Source: Paludibacterium yongneupense DSM 18731
GTDB lineage: Bacteria; Pseudomonadota; Gammaproteobacteria; Burkholderiales; Chromobacteriaceae
DNA: 64,000 nt
Assembly (NCBI RefSeq): GCF_000422925.1
Contig: NZ_AUGZ01000024.1
Coordinates: 1 to 64,000, forward strand
Direction of reading: 5' to 3'
Shown here: positions 6,514 through 15,167 of the stretch, one piece after another
Position numbering within the stretch: position 1 is the first letter of the stretch
How the letters are laid out: every line of letters begins with the position of its first letter
Notes under the pieces: generated by a model
Seen by the model: the letters and a program-made list of their open reading frames with translations, nothing else
Database searches by the model: none
What the model was told of the DNA's origin: nothing
Program-made: the position numbers and the translations under genes

Positions 6514-7481
6514 CGTCCAGCCTACCGATTTTTCCCGAGGTATTCGATACCCTGCCGCTGGGGCTGATGATCGTCGATGCCGAACGCCATGTCCGCCACT
6601 GGAACCGCTGGCTGGAAAACGCCTCCGGCCTCGCCCGCGAGCAGGTCGTCGGCCAGCGCTTCGCCAGGCTGTTTCCGGCTCTGGCACCGGGACGGGTCGG
6701 ACTCGCGCTCGATGCGGCGCTCGACAACGGCCATGCGGCGCTGATTTCGCAAGCTCTGCACGGCGCCCCCTTCGACCTGAACACGGCGCAGGGGAGCAGT
6801 CGACCGATGCAGCAGACGGTACGCATCGTCGCGCTGACATCGCAGCAAGGCGAACGTTTCGCACTGCTGCAGATCAACGATGTCACCGACCAGGTCGTGC
6901 ACGACGAGGACTGGCGCCGACAAGCGGTCGAGCTGGCCAGGTTCTCCCGCCTTGACGCGCTGACCGGACTTTGCAACCGCAAGGGGTTCGAAGAACGCCT
7001 CGAAATCGAATGCCAGCGTGCGCAACGCTCATTGCAGCCGCTGGCCGTGCTGATCATAGACATCGATAACTTCGAGGCCTACCGCGAAGAAATGGGTTCG
7101 CTGGCGGCTGACCAGTGCCAGGTCCGGCTGGCACGCGTGCTCACCGGCATCGTGAAACGGCCGGGCGATCTGCTGACCTGTTTCAACGCCGGCGCTTTCG
7201 CCGCCATTTTGCCGTCGACGATCGAAGCCGGCGCCGTCAAGGTGGCCGAGCGTGCGCTGGCCGCCGTAGCGCAGTTGGCCTTGCCGCATCCCCGCTCGGC
7301 GGTTGGCCCCCATATCACGGTCAGCATCGGTGCCGCCACCAGCGTCGACGGCAAGGAAACGGCAGACCGCCTGCGCAAACGGGCCGATGCCGCCCTGCGG
7401 CGCGCCCAGGCCTCGGGCCGCGCACGCCATGCGCTGGCCCCGGTGCAACTGAGTCCGGACGGATTCCGTCGCTTGCCGTGA
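6510..7481 (+). CDS. PAS plus degenerate GGDEF-domain protein
   Basis: The 323-residue protein has an N-terminal PAS sensor (about 8-130: LPLGLMIVDAERHVRHWNRW and a VTDQV end) and a GGDEF-type domain (about 145-310: DALTGLCNRKGFEERL, then LAVLIIDIDNFEAYREEMGS). The signature loop that should read GG(D/E)EF is NAGAF at 226-230, so the protein is very unlikely to make c-di-GMP. It may bind nucleotide or act as a partner protein. D184 and D186 of DIDNF are kept. No transmembrane segment is evident, so it is probably cytosolic. The 4-base overlap with the CheC-like gene implies a two-protein module. Confidence 0.82.
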   Translation: MTSSLPIFPEVFDTLPLGLMIVDAERHVRHWNRWLENASGLAREQVVGQRFARLFPALAPGRVGLALDAALDNGHAALISQALHGAPFDLNTAQGSSRPMQQTVRIVALTSQQGERFALLQINDVTDQVVHDEDWRRQAVELARFSRLDALTGLCNRKGFEERLEIECQRAQRSLQPLAVLIIDIDNFEAYREEMGSLAADQCQVRLARVLTGIVKRPGDLLTCFNAGAFAAILPSTIEAGAVKVAERALAAVAQLALPHPRSAVGPHITVSIGAATSVDGKETADRLRKRADAALRRAQASGRARHALAPVQLSPDGFRRLP

Positions 7482-8240
<759 letters not shown>

Positions 8241-8242
8241 AC

Positions 8243-8262
8243 GGGGCGCGGCATCGCGCCCC
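8243..8262. terminator. GC hairpin between convergent tadA and cytochrome b561 genes
   Basis: GGGGCGCG-GCAT-CGCGCCCC is a perfect 8-bp stem directly after the tadA stop and ten bases from the end of the convergent gene. There is no T tract, so termination strength is uncertain. Confidence 0.45.
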
Positions 8263-8271
8263 GGAACGGGA

Positions 8272-8814
8272 TCAGGATTTGTGATGCGGGAGCATGCGGC
8301 GCAGCGTATCGTCCTTGACGACAAGGTGATGCCAGAGGGCGCCGACGACGTGCAAGCCGACCAGAAAATACACGGCATTGCCCAGCAACTCATGCACGGC
8401 TTTCACCGCTCCGCGCAGTGACGGGTCATGTCCGACCAGCACAGGCAGGGTCCAGCCGAACAAGGCGACATCGCGCCCTCCCGCCTGGCTGAACACTATC
8501 CCGGTGACCGGCAGCAGGAACATCACCAGATACAAGGCCAGATGCACGAGCGCGGCCGCCTTGTCCTGCAGCGGCGAGCTGACGATCGCGGCGGGGACGC
8601 CGACGCGCCAGCGCACGCCCAGGCGGATCACGGCAGCCAGCAGAACCAGAATCCCGACACTGATGTGCCAGTTGCGCAATTGGTCGCGCAATGCCTGCCC
8701 GGTTTCGCGCGGGATCGTCCCGCGCAGTTCGATGAACAACAGGGCGGCGGCGAAAAGCAGGAACATCAGCCAGTGCAGGACGATGGACAAGGGATGGTAA
8801 CTGGAACGGGACAT
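8272..8814 (-). CDS. Cytochrome b561-family membrane protein
   Basis: This is a four-helix di-haem b protein of the inner membrane that passes electrons from or to the quinone pool. The 180 residues start MSRSSYHPLSIVLHWLMFLL; haem-ligand histidines are seen in LHWLMF, NWHISVGI, ALVHLALYL/VHELLGN and LVGLHVVGALWHH, in four hydrophobic spans. The length fits the family (about 175-190). The start is the ATG before the first helix; the upstream open frame reads as non-coding. It is monocistronic, convergent with tadA. Confidence 0.88.
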   Translation of the reverse strand: MSRSSYHPLSIVLHWLMFLLFAAALLFIELRGTIPRETGQALRDQLRNWHISVGILVLLAAVIRLGVRWRVGVPAAIVSSPLQDKAAALVHLALYLVMFLLPVTGIVFSQAGGRDVALFGWTLPVLVGHDPSLRGAVKAVHELLGNAVYFLVGLHVVGALWHHLVVKDDTLRRMLPHHKS

Positions 8815-8880
8815 AGAAACATCCTTCAGAATAGGGTTATTCCGTTCATGGTAGTCACTCCAGCTTAACTGAATATTAAC

Positions 8881-8906
8881 GGTGGCGGCACCGGCGCGCC
8901 GCCACC
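8881..8906 (-). terminator. Hairpin downstream of the fumarase gene
   Basis: GGTGGCGGC (8881-8889) and GCCGCCACC (8898-8906) form a 9-bp perfect stem just past the fumarase stop. On the minus strand it is followed by GTTAATATT, a weak T-rich tail, so it is a plausible but not strong terminator. Confidence 0.5.
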
Positions 8907-8918
8907 GGACGCCAGTTT

Positions 8919-10439
8919 TCAGTCCAGTGCGATCTGTGCGATTTTCACCCGCCATTCGGCCGGCCCGCTCTGATGCACCGCCTGACCACAGGAATCGACC
9001 GCGACCGTCACCGGCATGTCGCACACATCGAACTCGTAGATCGCCTCCATGCCCAGGTCCTCGAACGCCAGGACGCGCGAAGCCTTGATCGCCTTGGACA
9101 CCAGATAGGCGGCGCCGCCGACGGCCATCAGATAGACCGCACGGTTATCGCGGATCGCGTCGATTGCCAGCTGCCCGCGTTCGGCCTTGCCGACCATGCC
9201 CAGCAAGCCGGTCTGCTCGAGCATCTGGCGCGTGAACTTGTCCATGCGCGTCGCCGTGGTCGGGCCGGCCGGACCGACCACTTCGTCGCGCACCGGATCG
9301 ACCGGTCCGACGTAATAGATAAAGCGGTTATTAAAGTCGACAGGCAGCGACTCGCCGCGATTGAGCATGCCGATCAGGCGCTGGTGAGCCGCATCGCGCC
9401 CGGTCAGCAGTTTCCCGTTCAGCAACAGGACTTCGCCCGGCTTCCACGACGCGACTTCTTCGCGCGTCACGCTATTGAGATCCACGCGCCGCCCCGCCGA
9501 CGTGTCGTAGTCGATCTGCGGCCAGTCGGACAGCGACGGCGGCGCCAGCTCGACCGGACCGCTGCCATCGAGGTGGAAGTGGACATGCCGGGTCGCCGCG
9601 CAGTTCGGGATCATGGCGACCGGCAACGATGCCGCATGCGTCGGATAATCGAGAATCTTGACGTCAAGCACCGTGGTCAGCCCACCGAGGCCCTGTGCGC
9701 CGATGCCGAGAGCATTGACCTTGGCCAGCAGTTCCAGCCGCAGCTCTTCGACCCGGCCCAGCTTTTCGCCGCGCGCGGCGCGCGCCTGCAACAGGTGGAT
9801 GTCGAGCGGAGCCATCAGCGACTCCTTGGCCAGCAGCATGGCCTTCTCCGGCGTGCCGCCGATGCCGAGACCGAGAATGCCGGGCGGACACCAGCCGGCG
9901 CCCATGGTCGGCACCGTCTTCAACACCCAGTCGACGATGGAGTCGGACGGGTTGAGCATGACCATCTTGGCCTTGTTCTCGGAACCGCCGCCCTTGGCCG
10001 CGCAGATCACCTCCAGACCGTCGCCGGCAACCATCTCGTAATGAACGACGGCCGGGGTATTGTCGCGCGAATTGCGGCGCGCCCCAGCAGGGTCGAGCAG
10101 CACGGATGCACGCAAGGTATTATCGGGATGGGTGTAGGCGCGGCGCACCCCTTCGTCAACCATCTCTTGCACGCTGAGACGGGCATCCCAGCGCAGATTC
10201 ATGCCTATCTTGAGGAAAACCACGGCAATGCCGGTGTCCTGGCAGATCGGACGGCGGCCTTCGGCCGACATGCGGCTATTGATCAGGATCTGGGCCATCG
10301 CGTCGCGCGCGGCCGGGCTTTGTTCCTGTTCGTAGGCAGCGCCCAGCGCCTTGATGAAATCGACCGGGTGATAATAGCTGATATACTGAAATGCGTCGGC
10401 AATGCTCTGGATGAAATCGTCCTGGCGGATGGTGGTCAT
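8919..10439 (-). CDS. fumA: Fumarate hydratase, class I (iron-sulfur)
   Basis: This TCA-cycle enzyme interconverts fumarate and malate using an oxygen-labile [4Fe-4S] cluster. The 506 residues match single-chain class I fumarases. The N-terminal lyase domain carries PICQDTG (first cluster cysteine, about 65), GIGGTPEKAMLLAKES and IPNCAATRHVHFHLDGSG (second conserved cysteine). The C-terminal beta domain shows GPVDPVRDEVVGPAGPTTAT and ends with the usual FDVCDMPVTVAVDSCG region. It has no RNA or protein partner gene and is divergent from a TetR-type regulator. Confidence 0.93.
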   Translation of the reverse strand: MTTIRQDDFIQSIADAFQYISYYHPVDFIKALGAAYEQEQSPAARDAMAQILINSRMSAEGRRPICQDTGIAVVFLKIGMNLRWDARLSVQEMVDEGVRRAYTHPDNTLRASVLLDPAGARRNSRDNTPAVVHYEMVAGDGLEVICAAKGGGSENKAKMVMLNPSDSIVDWVLKTVPTMGAGWCPPGILGLGIGGTPEKAMLLAKESLMAPLDIHLLQARAARGEKLGRVEELRLELLAKVNALGIGAQGLGGLTTVLDVKILDYPTHAASLPVAMIPNCAATRHVHFHLDGSGPVELAPPSLSDWPQIDYDTSAGRRVDLNSVTREEVASWKPGEVLLLNGKLLTGRDAAHQRLIGMLNRGESLPVDFNNRFIYYVGPVDPVRDEVVGPAGPTTATRMDKFTRQMLEQTGLLGMVGKAERGQLAIDAIRDNRAVYLMAVGGAAYLVSKAIKASRVLAFEDLGMEAIYEFDVCDMPVTVAVDSCGQAVHQSGPAEWRVKIAQIALD

Positions 10440-10535
10440 GGCAGATCCCGCAACGAGTTGAACACGATGGTCCCGCCCTGTGTCCGGGCGGTCCTCTTCA
10501 GTGTATCACAACGTCATCCGCTTGCCGTTCCGTTT

Positions 10536-10552
10536 TGCACCAAAATTGTGCA
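10536..10552. promoter_or_regulatory. TGCACC-type dyad in the fumA/tetR divergent region
   Basis: TGCACCAAAATTGTGCA is a 17-base dyad in the 154-base space between the divergent fumA and TetR-type genes. It differs at one base from the NtrC consensus TGCACC-N5-GGTGCA, but it could equally be the operator of the adjacent TetR-type protein. No sigma-54 promoter was identified beside it. Confidence 0.45.
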
Positions 10553-10593
10553 TTGCATTGAAAATCATATCGCAGTCGAGTAAATTGAATACT

Positions 10594-11190
10594 ATGTCAC
10601 CCGCTTCTTCCGCCCCCAACAGTCGGGAGCGCCTGTTGGCCGTCGGCGAAGCCGCCGTTCTCGCGCAAGGCTTCTCCGCCCTCGATCAGGCCGCCTTCCT
10701 CAATCGCATCGGCGTTCGCCCCGAGGCTTTCCTGCGCGACTTCGCCTCCTGGGACGCATTCGGTGTCGCGCTGCTGCAACGCTATTTCCTGGCCTACGAC
10801 CTGTGGCAGGAAAGCACGCTGACCCGCGGTCAGGGCACGATGCGCGAACGGCTGCTCGCCTACTTCCACGCCTGGTACGACGTCTATGCGGGGGGCAAGG
10901 AAAGCCTGGATGTCAAACTGTCGGGCGAAGCCGGCAAGCTGTCGGAAGCCATGCTCAAGGCCCTGTCAGAAGGCATGAACCAGATCATCCGTCGACTTTC
11001 CGACACTGTGCGCCGCGGCCAGATGGAGGGCTCGCTGCCGTGCATGTTATCGGCCGAACCTTTCGCGCAGATGCTGTACGGGCTATGGCTGGGCAGCTCG
11101 CAGCTGAGCCGGGTCCAGCAATCGGCGCACGTGCTCGAAATCGTCCTCGCCCAGACCGACGCCCTGCTCTCCCGGGACGATACCCTCTGA
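10594..11190 (+). CDS. TetR-family transcriptional regulator with atypical HTH
   Basis: The 198-residue protein has TetR size and layout: an N-terminal helical DNA-binding part (SRERLLAVGEAAVLAQGFSA) and an all-helical C-terminal ligand domain with the HAWYDVYAGG and MLYGLWLGSSQL segments common in AcuR/NemR-like members. The recognition helix region (LNRIGVRPEAFLRDFASWDA) lacks the usual GxFYHHF signature, so target preference may be unusual. The ATG at 10594 starts MSPASSAPNSRERLL and is preferred to upstream frame extension through promoter-like AT-rich DNA. It is divergent from fumA, which is a candidate target. Confidence 0.75.
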   Translation: MSPASSAPNSRERLLAVGEAAVLAQGFSALDQAAFLNRIGVRPEAFLRDFASWDAFGVALLQRYFLAYDLWQESTLTRGQGTMRERLLAYFHAWYDVYAGGKESLDVKLSGEAGKLSEAMLKALSEGMNQIIRRLSDTVRRGQMEGSLPCMLSAEPFAQMLYGLWLGSSQLSRVQQSAHVLEIVLAQTDALLSRDDTL

Positions 11191-11326
11191 ATCCCTCCGG
11201 CGCCCATGGCGCCGAACTGGCCGTCCCGGCCTGCGGCTGATAAACTAGAGGGTTGCATACTGGCGCCGGGTGATATCGATCCCGCGTGCCCGCCCACACC
11301 TCGACTGTTTATCGATGGAACATACC

Positions 11327-12016
11327 ATGACAAACCCGCAACAAAAAGCGCTGGTCGTCCTTTCGGGCGGGCAGGATTCGACCACCTGTCTGTACTGGGC
11401 GATCGAACGCTTCGGCCACGGCAACGTCAGCGCCGTCACCTTCGACTATGGCCAGCGCCATCGCGTCGAACTGGAATCGGCACGCCATATCGCCGCCATG
11501 GCCGGCGTCCCGCAGACGGTTCTCCCCATCGACACGTTCGCGGCCATCGGTGGCAATGCGCTGACCGACGACGCCATCGTGCCCGAGACGGAAAAGGCCG
11601 CGCCCGACGCCTTGCCCAATACCTTCGTTCCCGGCCGCAATCTTGTATTTCTGACTTTCGCCGCCGCCCTCGCTTACACCCGCGGCTGCCGCCACCTGGT
11701 CACCGGCGTGGCGCAGACCGACTATTCGGGCTACCCCGACTGCCGCGAGAATACGCTCAAGGCGCTCGAACTCGCCTTGCGCCTCGGGATGGACTCGCGC
11801 ATCGAGCTGCACGCGCCGCTGATGTATATGACCAAGGCCGAAACCGTCCATCTCGCGCAGCAATGCGGGGCAATGGAAGCGCTGGCCTGGAGCCATACCT
11901 GCTATAACGGCGAACAGCCCCCCTGCGGCCATTGCGCATCCTGCCTGCTGCGCGCCCAGGGCTTCGCCGAGGCCGGAGTGGCCGACCCGCTGGTCGAACG
12001 CTTCGGGCGGAACTGA
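11327..12016 (+). CDS. queC: 7-cyano-7-deazaguanine synthase
   Basis: QueC converts 7-carboxy-7-deazaguanine to preQ0 with ATP and ammonia in queuosine synthesis. The 229 residues carry the PP-loop LVVLSGGQDSTTCL (about 9-22), VPGRNLVFLTFAAA, and the C-terminal zinc cysteines in CYNGEQPPCGHCASC. It is the first gene of a tight queC-queD-queE operon (gaps of 2 bases each). The start at 11327 gives MTNPQQKALVVLSGG, the usual length; in-frame ATGs further upstream would add a poorly coding leader. Confidence 0.94.
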   Translation: MTNPQQKALVVLSGGQDSTTCLYWAIERFGHGNVSAVTFDYGQRHRVELESARHIAAMAGVPQTVLPIDTFAAIGGNALTDDAIVPETEKAAPDALPNTFVPGRNLVFLTFAAALAYTRGCRHLVTGVAQTDYSGYPDCRENTLKALELALRLGMDSRIELHAPLMYMTKAETVHLAQQCGAMEALAWSHTCYNGEQPPCGHCASCLLRAQGFAEAGVADPLVERFGRN

Positions 12017-12018
12017 TC

Positions 12019-13029
12019 ATGTACGCACCTCTGCTGCTGGCCGGAACCCGTTTCGAATCGGCACGCCATCTCGATGGCGCGCCGCCCCATGGCCATAGCT
12101 TCCGCGCCCTCGCCCGCGCGGACAGCTCGCATACCGACAGTGACACGCTGCGCGCCGAGTTGCAGGCCGCCGCCGCGCCGCTCGATTACACCCTGATCAA
12201 CGATGCACTCGCCGATGCCGACGACCTCGGCATCGCCCGCTACCTGGTCGACAGTATTTCCTGCCCGGTCGCGCTGGCGCTCGCCAGCGCCCCCGCTTGC
12301 GGCGTCCTGGTCGAAAACGGCGATGCCATGCGTTACCTGAATACCGGCTTCGAAGCGGCACACCAGCTGCCCCATGTTCCCCCCGGCCATAAATGCGGCC
12401 GCCTGCATGGACATGGCTTCGGCGTCCGTCTGGTCACCGATGCTGCCCGCACACGCCTCCAGGACCTGGAACAGGCGTGGCAGCCCCTGTACGAGCAACT
12501 CAATCACCACTATCTGAACGACCTGCCCGGGCTCGGCAATCCGACCAGCGAAGTCATGGCACAGTGGCTTTATCAGCGGCTGTCGCTCACGCTGCCCGGG
12601 CTGAAATGGGTCGAAGTGCGCGAGACGCACAGCGCCGGCAGCCAGTTCGACGGCGTGCGTTTCCGCATCTGGAAAGAACAGCGCTTCGAAAGCGCCGTTC
12701 CCTTCGACGACGAAGGCAACTACACCGGCCACAGCTATCTGATTCGCCTGATGCTGGCCGGCAGCCTGGACCAGACCATGGGTTGGTTGATCGACTTCGG
12801 CGACGTCAAGGACCGCTTTCACCCGATTTACCGGCAACTCGACCACAATCCGCTAGACAAACTCAGTGGCATACGCAATGGCTCGCTCGCCTCGGTGGCG
12901 GAATGGACACATGCCCATCTGGCGCCGCTGGTGCCAGAGCTCGCGCGCATCGATCTGATGGAAAACCCCGGCTGCGGCATCTCCCTGCCGTTCGCCGACG
13001 ATATGCGCTGGCCGCTGCTTCTGGAGTAG
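12019..13029 (+). CDS. queD: Triple T-fold 6-carboxytetrahydropterin synthase-like protein
   Basis: QueD makes 6-carboxytetrahydropterin from dihydroneopterin triphosphate. At 336 residues this is nearly three times the usual 120. Three PTPS-like units can be seen: A (about 1-105) with H17 and HGH at 24-26 but no catalytic Cys; B (about 106-215) with the full set FEAAH (H115), C126, HGH (H130, H132), LNHHYLND and VRETH; C (about 216-325) with GHSY (H238), DFGDVKD, LDHNPL and E295 but no catalytic Cys. Unit B is the likely active domain; A and C may be structural or form pseudo-oligomers. It is coupled to queC and queE on both sides. Confidence 0.85.
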   Translation: MYAPLLLAGTRFESARHLDGAPPHGHSFRALARADSSHTDSDTLRAELQAAAAPLDYTLINDALADADDLGIARYLVDSISCPVALALASAPACGVLVENGDAMRYLNTGFEAAHQLPHVPPGHKCGRLHGHGFGVRLVTDAARTRLQDLEQAWQPLYEQLNHHYLNDLPGLGNPTSEVMAQWLYQRLSLTLPGLKWVEVRETHSAGSQFDGVRFRIWKEQRFESAVPFDDEGNYTGHSYLIRLMLAGSLDQTMGWLIDFGDVKDRFHPIYRQLDHNPLDKLSGIRNGSLASVAEWTHAHLAPLVPELARIDLMENPGCGISLPFADDMRWPLLLE

Positions 13030-13031
13030 GC

Positions 13032-13661
13032 ATGTACACCGTCAAGGAAATCTTCTACACCCTGCAAGGCGAAGGACGGCATGCGGGGCGCCCGGCGGTA
13101 TTCTGCCGCTTCTCGGGATGTAATTTGTGGAGTGGTCTGGAAAGACAGCGCGCCGATGCCGTCTGCCGCTTTTGCGATACCGATTTTATCGGTGTCGGCC
13201 CCGATGGCGGCAAATTCGCCAGCGCCGATGCTCTTGCGCAACGCCTGGCCGATGCCTGGCCGGCGGTTGACGGCGGTCGGCGCTTTGTCGTCTGCACCGG
13301 CGGCGAGCCTCTGCTGCAGCTCGACACCGCACTGATAGAAGCCTTGCATCGTCATGGATTCGAAATTGCCGTCGAAACCAATGGCACGCTTGCGGCGCCC
13401 GACGGGCTGGACTGGATCTGCGTGAGCCCGAAGGCGGGGGCGGAGCTGCGACAACGGCACGGCGACGAGCTCAAACTGGTGTACCCCCAGGCCGGGCTCA
13501 TGCCCGAGGCCGTGGCCGATCTGGACTTCAGCTACCGCTACCTGCAAGCAATGGACGGCCCCGACGCACACGCGAACACCCAGGCCGCGATCGCTTACTG
13601 TCTCGCACACCCGCAATGGATGCTATCCCTGCAGACGCATAAAATCACCCGGATCCGCTGA
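13032..13661 (+). CDS. queE: 7-carboxy-7-deazaguanine synthase
   Basis: This radical-SAM enzyme contracts 6-carboxytetrahydropterin to 7-carboxy-7-deazaguanine. It has 209 residues. The cluster ligands are C30, C45 and C48 in a C-x14-C-x2-C arrangement, the variant typical of proteobacterial QueE rather than C-x3-C-x2-C. It also has FYTLQGEG at 8-15, FVVCTGGEPLLQ and AVETNGT blocks. The start is two bases after the queD stop. The product order C, D, E in one transcript supplies three consecutive steps, up to preQ0. Confidence 0.94.
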   Translation: MYTVKEIFYTLQGEGRHAGRPAVFCRFSGCNLWSGLERQRADAVCRFCDTDFIGVGPDGGKFASADALAQRLADAWPAVDGGRRFVVCTGGEPLLQLDTALIEALHRHGFEIAVETNGTLAAPDGLDWICVSPKAGAELRQRHGDELKLVYPQAGLMPEAVADLDFSYRYLQAMDGPDAHANTQAAIAYCLAHPQWMLSLQTHKITRIR

Positions 13662-13749
13662 CGCCGCTCGCGCCTGCGGCATGGCATAATCGGGGTATCG
13701 CCCACAACCCGCTCCGGCCAAGCCGGAACCGACGACCCCGATTATTCCG

Positions 13750-14607
13750 ATGAACCAGCCTGCCTGCACCCTGGTCGTAATCGCCCCGGCATTCGACCCC
13801 GAACGACTCGACCTTGTCGCCCGCCTCGCCCACGCGGCTGCACCGCGTTTGACGAGCGCCGGCACGGCACGCTTCGATCGCGCCGATCCCGCTACCCGCC
13901 CGGCCGTCGCCGCCCAGTGCGAGCAATGGGGATGGGATGCCGCCTTCGTGCCGACCGGCATGCGTTTTGCCGATCTTGGCCTGATCGTGTCGGACATGGA
14001 CTCCACTCTGATCACCATCGAATGCATAGACGAAATCGCCGACATGCAGGGGATCAAAGACAAAGTCGCCGCCATCACAGAACGATCGATGCGCGGCGAA
14101 CTCGACTTTTCCGCTTCGCTGACCGAGCGCGTGGCACTGCTTGCCGGTCTGCCGGAAAGCGCGCTGGAAACGGTGTATCGTGAACGGTTGCGCCTGACCG
14201 ATGGGGCGGAAGAACTCATTGCCGCCTGCCATCGGCATGGGGTTCGCTTCTTGCTGGTTTCCGGTGGCTTCACCTATTTTACCGATAAACTGCAACACCG
14301 CCTGGGCCTCGATTACACCTGCGCCAACCGCTTCGAAATTTGCGATGGACACCTGACCGGCCGCATCGACGGTGCGATCGTCGACGCCGAGGCCAAGCGC
14401 GGGCTCCTGCTGCGCTACCGCAGCGAGCTCGATCTCGAGCCACAGCAGGTACTGGCGGTGGGGGATGGGGCGAATGATCTGAAAATGCTCGCGGAAGCGG
14501 GCATGGGCGTGGCATTCCGCGCCAAACCGGTGGTCAGAAGCCAGGCCGATGTCGCGCTGAACTTCAGCGGGCTGGATGGCATTGTGCGACTATTTGCCGA
14601 TGCATAA
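13750..14607 (+). CDS. serB: Phosphoserine phosphatase
   Basis: SerB performs the last step of serine synthesis. It is a HAD-family enzyme of 285 residues: an N-terminal regulatory region (1-75), then nucleophile motif SDMDSTLI with D82 and D84, the cap-domain arginine region ITERSMRGELDFSASLTERV, motif II LLVSGGFTYFT, and the C-terminal GDGANDLKMLAEAGMGVAF. All catalytic residues are present. It is 88 bases after queE and probably transcribed separately. The next gene starts 34 bases downstream. Confidence 0.95.
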   Translation: MNQPACTLVVIAPAFDPERLDLVARLAHAAAPRLTSAGTARFDRADPATRPAVAAQCEQWGWDAAFVPTGMRFADLGLIVSDMDSTLITIECIDEIADMQGIKDKVAAITERSMRGELDFSASLTERVALLAGLPESALETVYRERLRLTDGAEELIAACHRHGVRFLLVSGGFTYFTDKLQHRLGLDYTCANRFEICDGHLTGRIDGAIVDAEAKRGLLLRYRSELDLEPQQVLAVGDGANDLKMLAEAGMGVAFRAKPVVRSQADVALNFSGLDGIVRLFADA

Positions 14608-14641
14608 CTGCAATCAGCCGTCAGGCTGGACCGAGGACAGC

Positions 14642-15154
14642 ATGCCGCAACTTCCCGAACTCGATACCGTCAGTTTCGACGCCAATCTGCCTTTCGGCGC
14701 GCAACTGCTGCCAGGAGGCGTCTGTCCGCAATCGCTGCGCCGCGAAACGCGCCTCGCGTTGCGGGTTCTGGCCGCGCCGGTGGAAACCACGGAAAATCCG
14801 GACCCTCTGTTGCTACGCCTCGAGGCCAAACTCGATCTCGCGCTCGAGGTTTCACTACTCGACCGCCACCCGGAGCGCCCTCCGCTGCAACCATGCCGAC
14901 TCGGACTCGAACAGCTCGCCTGGCAGCAGGATCAGGCGCAAGCGCCGGGCGAGAGCGTACTGATGACGCTCTACCCGAACGCGGATTCGTCCCTGATCGT
15001 CTTTATCGCGGGCCAGATCGTCGATTGCCGCGCCGTCGGCAGCGAGGGCTACCACATTCGAGCCGACATCAGCCGCGCCTTCGACGAAATCACCCGCCCG
15101 CTATGGGAAAAATGGGTGTTCCGCCGTCACCGCCGCGCGATACTCGGGCGCTGA
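14642..15154 (+). CDS. PilZ-like conserved protein
   Basis: This 170-residue cytosolic protein resembles a group of short PilZ-related proteins of beta/gammaproteobacteria: a helical stretch LLRLEAKLDLALEVSLLDR (about 62-80), a beta region PCRLGLEQLAW and VLMTLYPNADSSLIVFIAG, and a basic C-terminal helix ending WEKWVFRRHRRAILGR. The canonical c-di-GMP motifs RxxxR and (D/N)xSxxG are not evident, so it may not bind the nucleotide. The start at 14642 follows GAGGA; another ATG at 14576 would overlap serB. Function is unknown and the family call is tentative. Confidence 0.6.
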   Translation: MPQLPELDTVSFDANLPFGAQLLPGGVCPQSLRRETRLALRVLAAPVETTENPDPLLLRLEAKLDLALEVSLLDRHPERPPLQPCRLGLEQLAWQQDQAQAPGESVLMTLYPNADSSLIVFIAGQIVDCRAVGSEGYHIRADISRAFDEITRPLWEKWVFRRHRRAILGR

Positions 15155-15167
15155 CCCCTCCCTCAGG

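Noticed and set aside
11191-11326. preQ1 riboswitch before queC
   Set aside because: queC-queE operons often carry one, but neither the CTAG/ACCC core nor the A-rich tail of preQ1-I was found; only a short CTAGAGGGTTGC resemblance exists.
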